Below, one piece after another: positions 62,195-64,000 of a stretch of 64,000 nucleotides of DNA. The DNA comes from JAAXKN01 sp036261625 (GTDB taxonomy: Bacteria > Bacteroidota > Ignavibacteria > Ignavibacteriales > SURF-24): contig DATAKL010000045.1 of NCBI GenBank assembly GCA_036261625.1, positions 1 through 64,000 on the forward strand, written 5' to 3'. How positions within the stretch are numbered: position 1 is the first letter of the stretch; every line of letters starts with the position of its first letter. The notes under the pieces were generated by a model. That model worked only from the letters and a program-made list of their open reading frames with translations, made no database searches and was not told where the DNA came from. The position numbers were made by a program, and so were the translations under genes.

Positions 62195-62680
62195 GTGCAG
62201 AATAAATATTCATTAACTCTCGTTGTTCTACTGTTTACACTGCTCTTCTCAGCAGGATGCCAGAAAAAACAGGAACAGCAGCAGCCGCAACAAAAACAGG
62301 CTGATACAACAGCAGTTAAAGATACAGCAAAGAAAGCTGACACCACTACAGCAAAAGCCGCTCAGCAGTCGCAGGCAGCGGACCTTAAGGGCACCTGGAG
62401 AGGCACTTTCGACCAGCGCCCCACAACTCTTAAAATTACTGAACAGAACGGAAACGATTTTAAGGGTAATATTACCATTAATTACCGCCAGGTAATCAAT
62501 CAGCAGGTCAACGGAACATTTGACCCCGCAACAAAGAGATTAACTATGAAGGATCTTCTGCACAGCAGATTCATGGGCAAATATGCCGGTAAAGTTTCAG
62601 ACGATATGAAAAAGTTCTCTGGCACATTTACAATGACTGCAGACGGTTCAAAGTTTAATTTTAATTTAGCTAAAAAGTAA
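62195..62680 (+). CDS. Small lipoprotein with Gln/Lys-rich linker
   Basis: 161 residues from GTG 62195 (GGAGG 4 nt upstream). The signal peptide has lipobox LFSAGCQ, then a Gln/Lys/Ala/Thr-rich linker (KKQEQQQPQQ, TAKKADTTTAKAAQQ), and a beta-rich domain from about residue 63 (DLKGTWRGTFDQRPTTLKI to the end). The C-terminal domain is not recognised but looks like a small lipocalin-like barrel. It ends 14 bp before the PEGA lipoprotein gene, so the two are an operon. Confidence 0.85.
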   Translation: MQNKYSLTLVVLLFTLLFSAGCQKKQEQQQPQQKQADTTAVKDTAKKADTTTAKAAQQSQAADLKGTWRGTFDQRPTTLKITEQNGNDFKGNITINYRQVINQQVNGTFDPATKRLTMKDLLHSRFMGKYAGKVSDDMKKFSGTFTMTADGSKFNFNLAKK

Positions 62681-62694
62681 GGAGACGAAATTAA

Positions 62695-63435
62695 ATGAAA
62701 AAGTATTTTCTTTTTATCATTATACTGCTCACTTCAGTAATATTTTATTCATGCGGCAGCGACACCAGCACAAACCCTGAACCGGCAGCTCAGAAAGGCA
62801 GCATCTATGTAACCTCCGACCTTCCAGGTGCTCAGATATGGAACGGCACCACAAATACAAATAAAGTTACCCCCGACAGCATTACAGGTCTGGATGCCGG
62901 TAATTACTCAATTACTCTTAAATTCCAGGGACTGCGTGACACTACAATCTCGGCAACCGTTAAGGCCGGAGAGAAGACAACCTTAAAAGTGAAACTCCCG
63001 TTGTCAGTTGTTACTTTCGGACCTGTGAGAATCTGGGAAACTTTCGGAACCAACGCAAGCCAGCCCAGCGGGCTGCAGCTTTCAACCGGAACTCCTTATA
63101 GTACTTCTGTCACGGACAAGGTGGATCTTTACTTCTTTTCCACTTCCACTCCCACGTACAAAATTCTTACGGGAACGGCAAGAAATACTTACTTCTTTGT
63201 CGGAAGTTCAGCAAATCTGTCAGACACCGTTTCAGCCCCGTTAAAGACGAGCAGCTGGAAGCAGGAAGTTCCGGTACCGGTCACAGGTTTAACAAATTAC
63301 ATTTTTGCTTACGACCAGGACCAGCATTATTCAAAGATTTTATTCGCTATTGGCGGCGGTAACCCGGGCATTCCGTCTTATTTCGATGTAACATACATTT
63401 ACAACCTGGTTCCAAACGACAGAAGATTCAAATAA
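62695..63435 (+). CDS. PEGA-domain lipoprotein
   Basis: 246 residues. Lipobox VIFYSCG near residue 20. A PEGA domain follows: GSIYVTSDLPGAQIWNG, GLDAGNYSITLKFQG and ISATVKAGEKTTLKVKL (about 36-100). The remaining beta-rich C-terminal part is unrecognised. AAGGAGACG precedes the ATG. It follows the small lipoprotein by 14 bp. Confidence 0.87.
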   Translation: MKKYFLFIIILLTSVIFYSCGSDTSTNPEPAAQKGSIYVTSDLPGAQIWNGTTNTNKVTPDSITGLDAGNYSITLKFQGLRDTTISATVKAGEKTTLKVKLPLSVVTFGPVRIWETFGTNASQPSGLQLSTGTPYSTSVTDKVDLYFFSTSTPTYKILTGTARNTYFFVGSSANLSDTVSAPLKTSSWKQEVPVPVTGLTNYIFAYDQDQHYSKILFAIGGGNPGIPSYFDVTYIYNLVPNDRRFK

Positions 63436-63458
63436 GCTTTTAACGACCAGACAAAAAA

Positions 63459-63490
63459 GCCGTAAAGTTTCTTTACGGCTTTTTTTATTT
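63459..63490 (+). terminator. Terminator of the lipoprotein pair
   Basis: AGCCGTAAAG TTT CTTTACGGCT stem followed by TTTTTTATTTT. Confidence 0.9.
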
Positions 63491-63533
63491 TGGGTTTCAA
63501 CGGAATTATGATGCTCCAAAGAATCCACCTGCC

Positions 63534-63622
63534 TCATAATTCATAATTCATAATTCATAATTCATAATTCATAATTCATAATTCATAATTCATAATTCAT
63601 AATTCATAATTCATAATTCATA
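63534..63622. repeat. 7-bp tandem array ATTCATA x about 12.5
   Basis: Uninterrupted ATTCATA units (TATGAAT on the minus strand). The TGA stop codon of the minus-strand DUF2520 gene (63618-63620) is supplied by the first repeat unit. Confidence 0.95.
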
Positions 63623-64000
63623 CCTTCCCCACCGCTTCCTTAAGCTTACTGATTAAAAGATCCCTCAGCTTATCGTAACTTACGTGCTCCGACGGGTTTT
63701 TTATCTTTGCTATTTCAAGCAGGCTCAGCGACTGGCAGATGTAATTCAGGTATATGTTTCCCATCTCATTGTTTTCCTCTGAAGCTTTTTTTAATACAGA
63801 CAGATGGTTTTTAACTATTTCTACTTCGTTACGTTCCACTGGTCCTGAAAGCGCCCGGATTACGCCGTCTTTATCGGCATGCTCAAGTGTGGATTTTACA
63901 ATAGGCTTTATCAGTGAAAAGAAATCCACCCCTTCAATCCTGCTTTTATTGAATGCCTGCTGGGCGTGATAAAGATTTGCAATAAGAAAGTTTGAAGCGA
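63618..64000 (-). CDS. DUF2520-type (NADP-dependent oxidoreductase-like) protein, C-terminal part
   Basis: Only the last 127 codons are visible; the frame is open to the window edge, so the gene continues beyond it. Readable marks are ASNFLIANLYHAQQAF at the edge, VKSTLEHADKDGVIRALSGPVERNEVEIVKNHLSVL, where ALSGPVERNE matches the conserved DUF2520 helix signature (ALTGPxxRxD). That family has an N-terminal NADP-binding Rossmann domain, not visible here. Function in the family is not established. Confidence 0.75.
   Translation of the reverse strand, partial: ASNFLIANLYHAQQAFNKSRIEGVDFFSLIKPIVKSTLEHADKDGVIRALSGPVERNEVEIVKNHLSVLKKASEENNEMGNIYLNYICQSLSLLEIAKIKNPSEHVSYDKLRDLLISKLKEAVGKV

Overview
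The window reads as a chromosomal segment of a member of the Ignavibacteria (Bacteroidetes/Chlorobi group). This is an inference from content. Three genes encode proteins with a type IX secretion (T9SS) C-terminal domain of the YPNPFNP type, a PorQ/PorV-like T9SS barrel gene is present, the succinate:quinone reductase is of the three-gene class-B kind, and lipid A genes (lpxB, lpxK) indicate a Gram-negative envelope. No tRNA, rRNA or CRISPR array was seen.

Layout. 1-4.2 kb (minus): a glutamate/proline-rich unknown, obgE and a BtuC/FecCD permease in one tight operon. 4.4-7.8 kb: sdhCAB. 8.1-13.4 kb: a tail-specific protease, a CorC/HlyC-type membrane protein, an orphan T9SS tail domain and a beta-propeller lipoprotein. 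13.9-17.5 kb: 7Fe-type ferredoxin, an esterase, and a divergent C39-like peptidase / Ddl-like ATP-grasp pair. 17.6-19.8 kb: btuB behind a clear cobalamin riboswitch with a small ORF between. 20-28.3 kb: a membrane spermidine-synthase-like protein, a TolB-like lipoprotein, a palindrome-rich repeat cluster, a WecA-like transferase and a beta-helix T9SS cargo. 28.4-35.2 kb: sulfur and Fe-S genes (cysK, a sufS-sufU fusion, mrp, a NifU C-terminal domain protein) and tpiA. 35.4-48 kb: a GH2-like protein without visible catalytic residues joined to a membrane domain, smc coupled to a T9SS cargo gene, an MtnX-like phosphatase, an ICMT-like methyltransferase and lpxB-LPLAT-lpxK. 48-55 kb: ppdK with a histone-like tail, queA-ispD, plsY, gpsA. 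55-56 kb: an IS200-type (REP-associated) transposase gene lying between inverted copies of a complex palindromic repeat. 56-64 kb: htpX, a PorQ-like gene, TPR and FN3 proteins, glyQS, two lipoproteins and a truncated DUF2520 gene.

Most notable structures: (1) the palindromic element around the transposase and a gene-less version of it at 23.5-23.8 kb, whose stems differ in sequence yet still pair; (2) three arrays with a 7-bp period, each abutting a stop codon; (3) the PPDK Lys/Ala-rich tail; (4) the GH2-like pseudoenzyme; (5) the small ORF between the B12 riboswitch and btuB. All functional assignments come from reading motifs, not from database searches.
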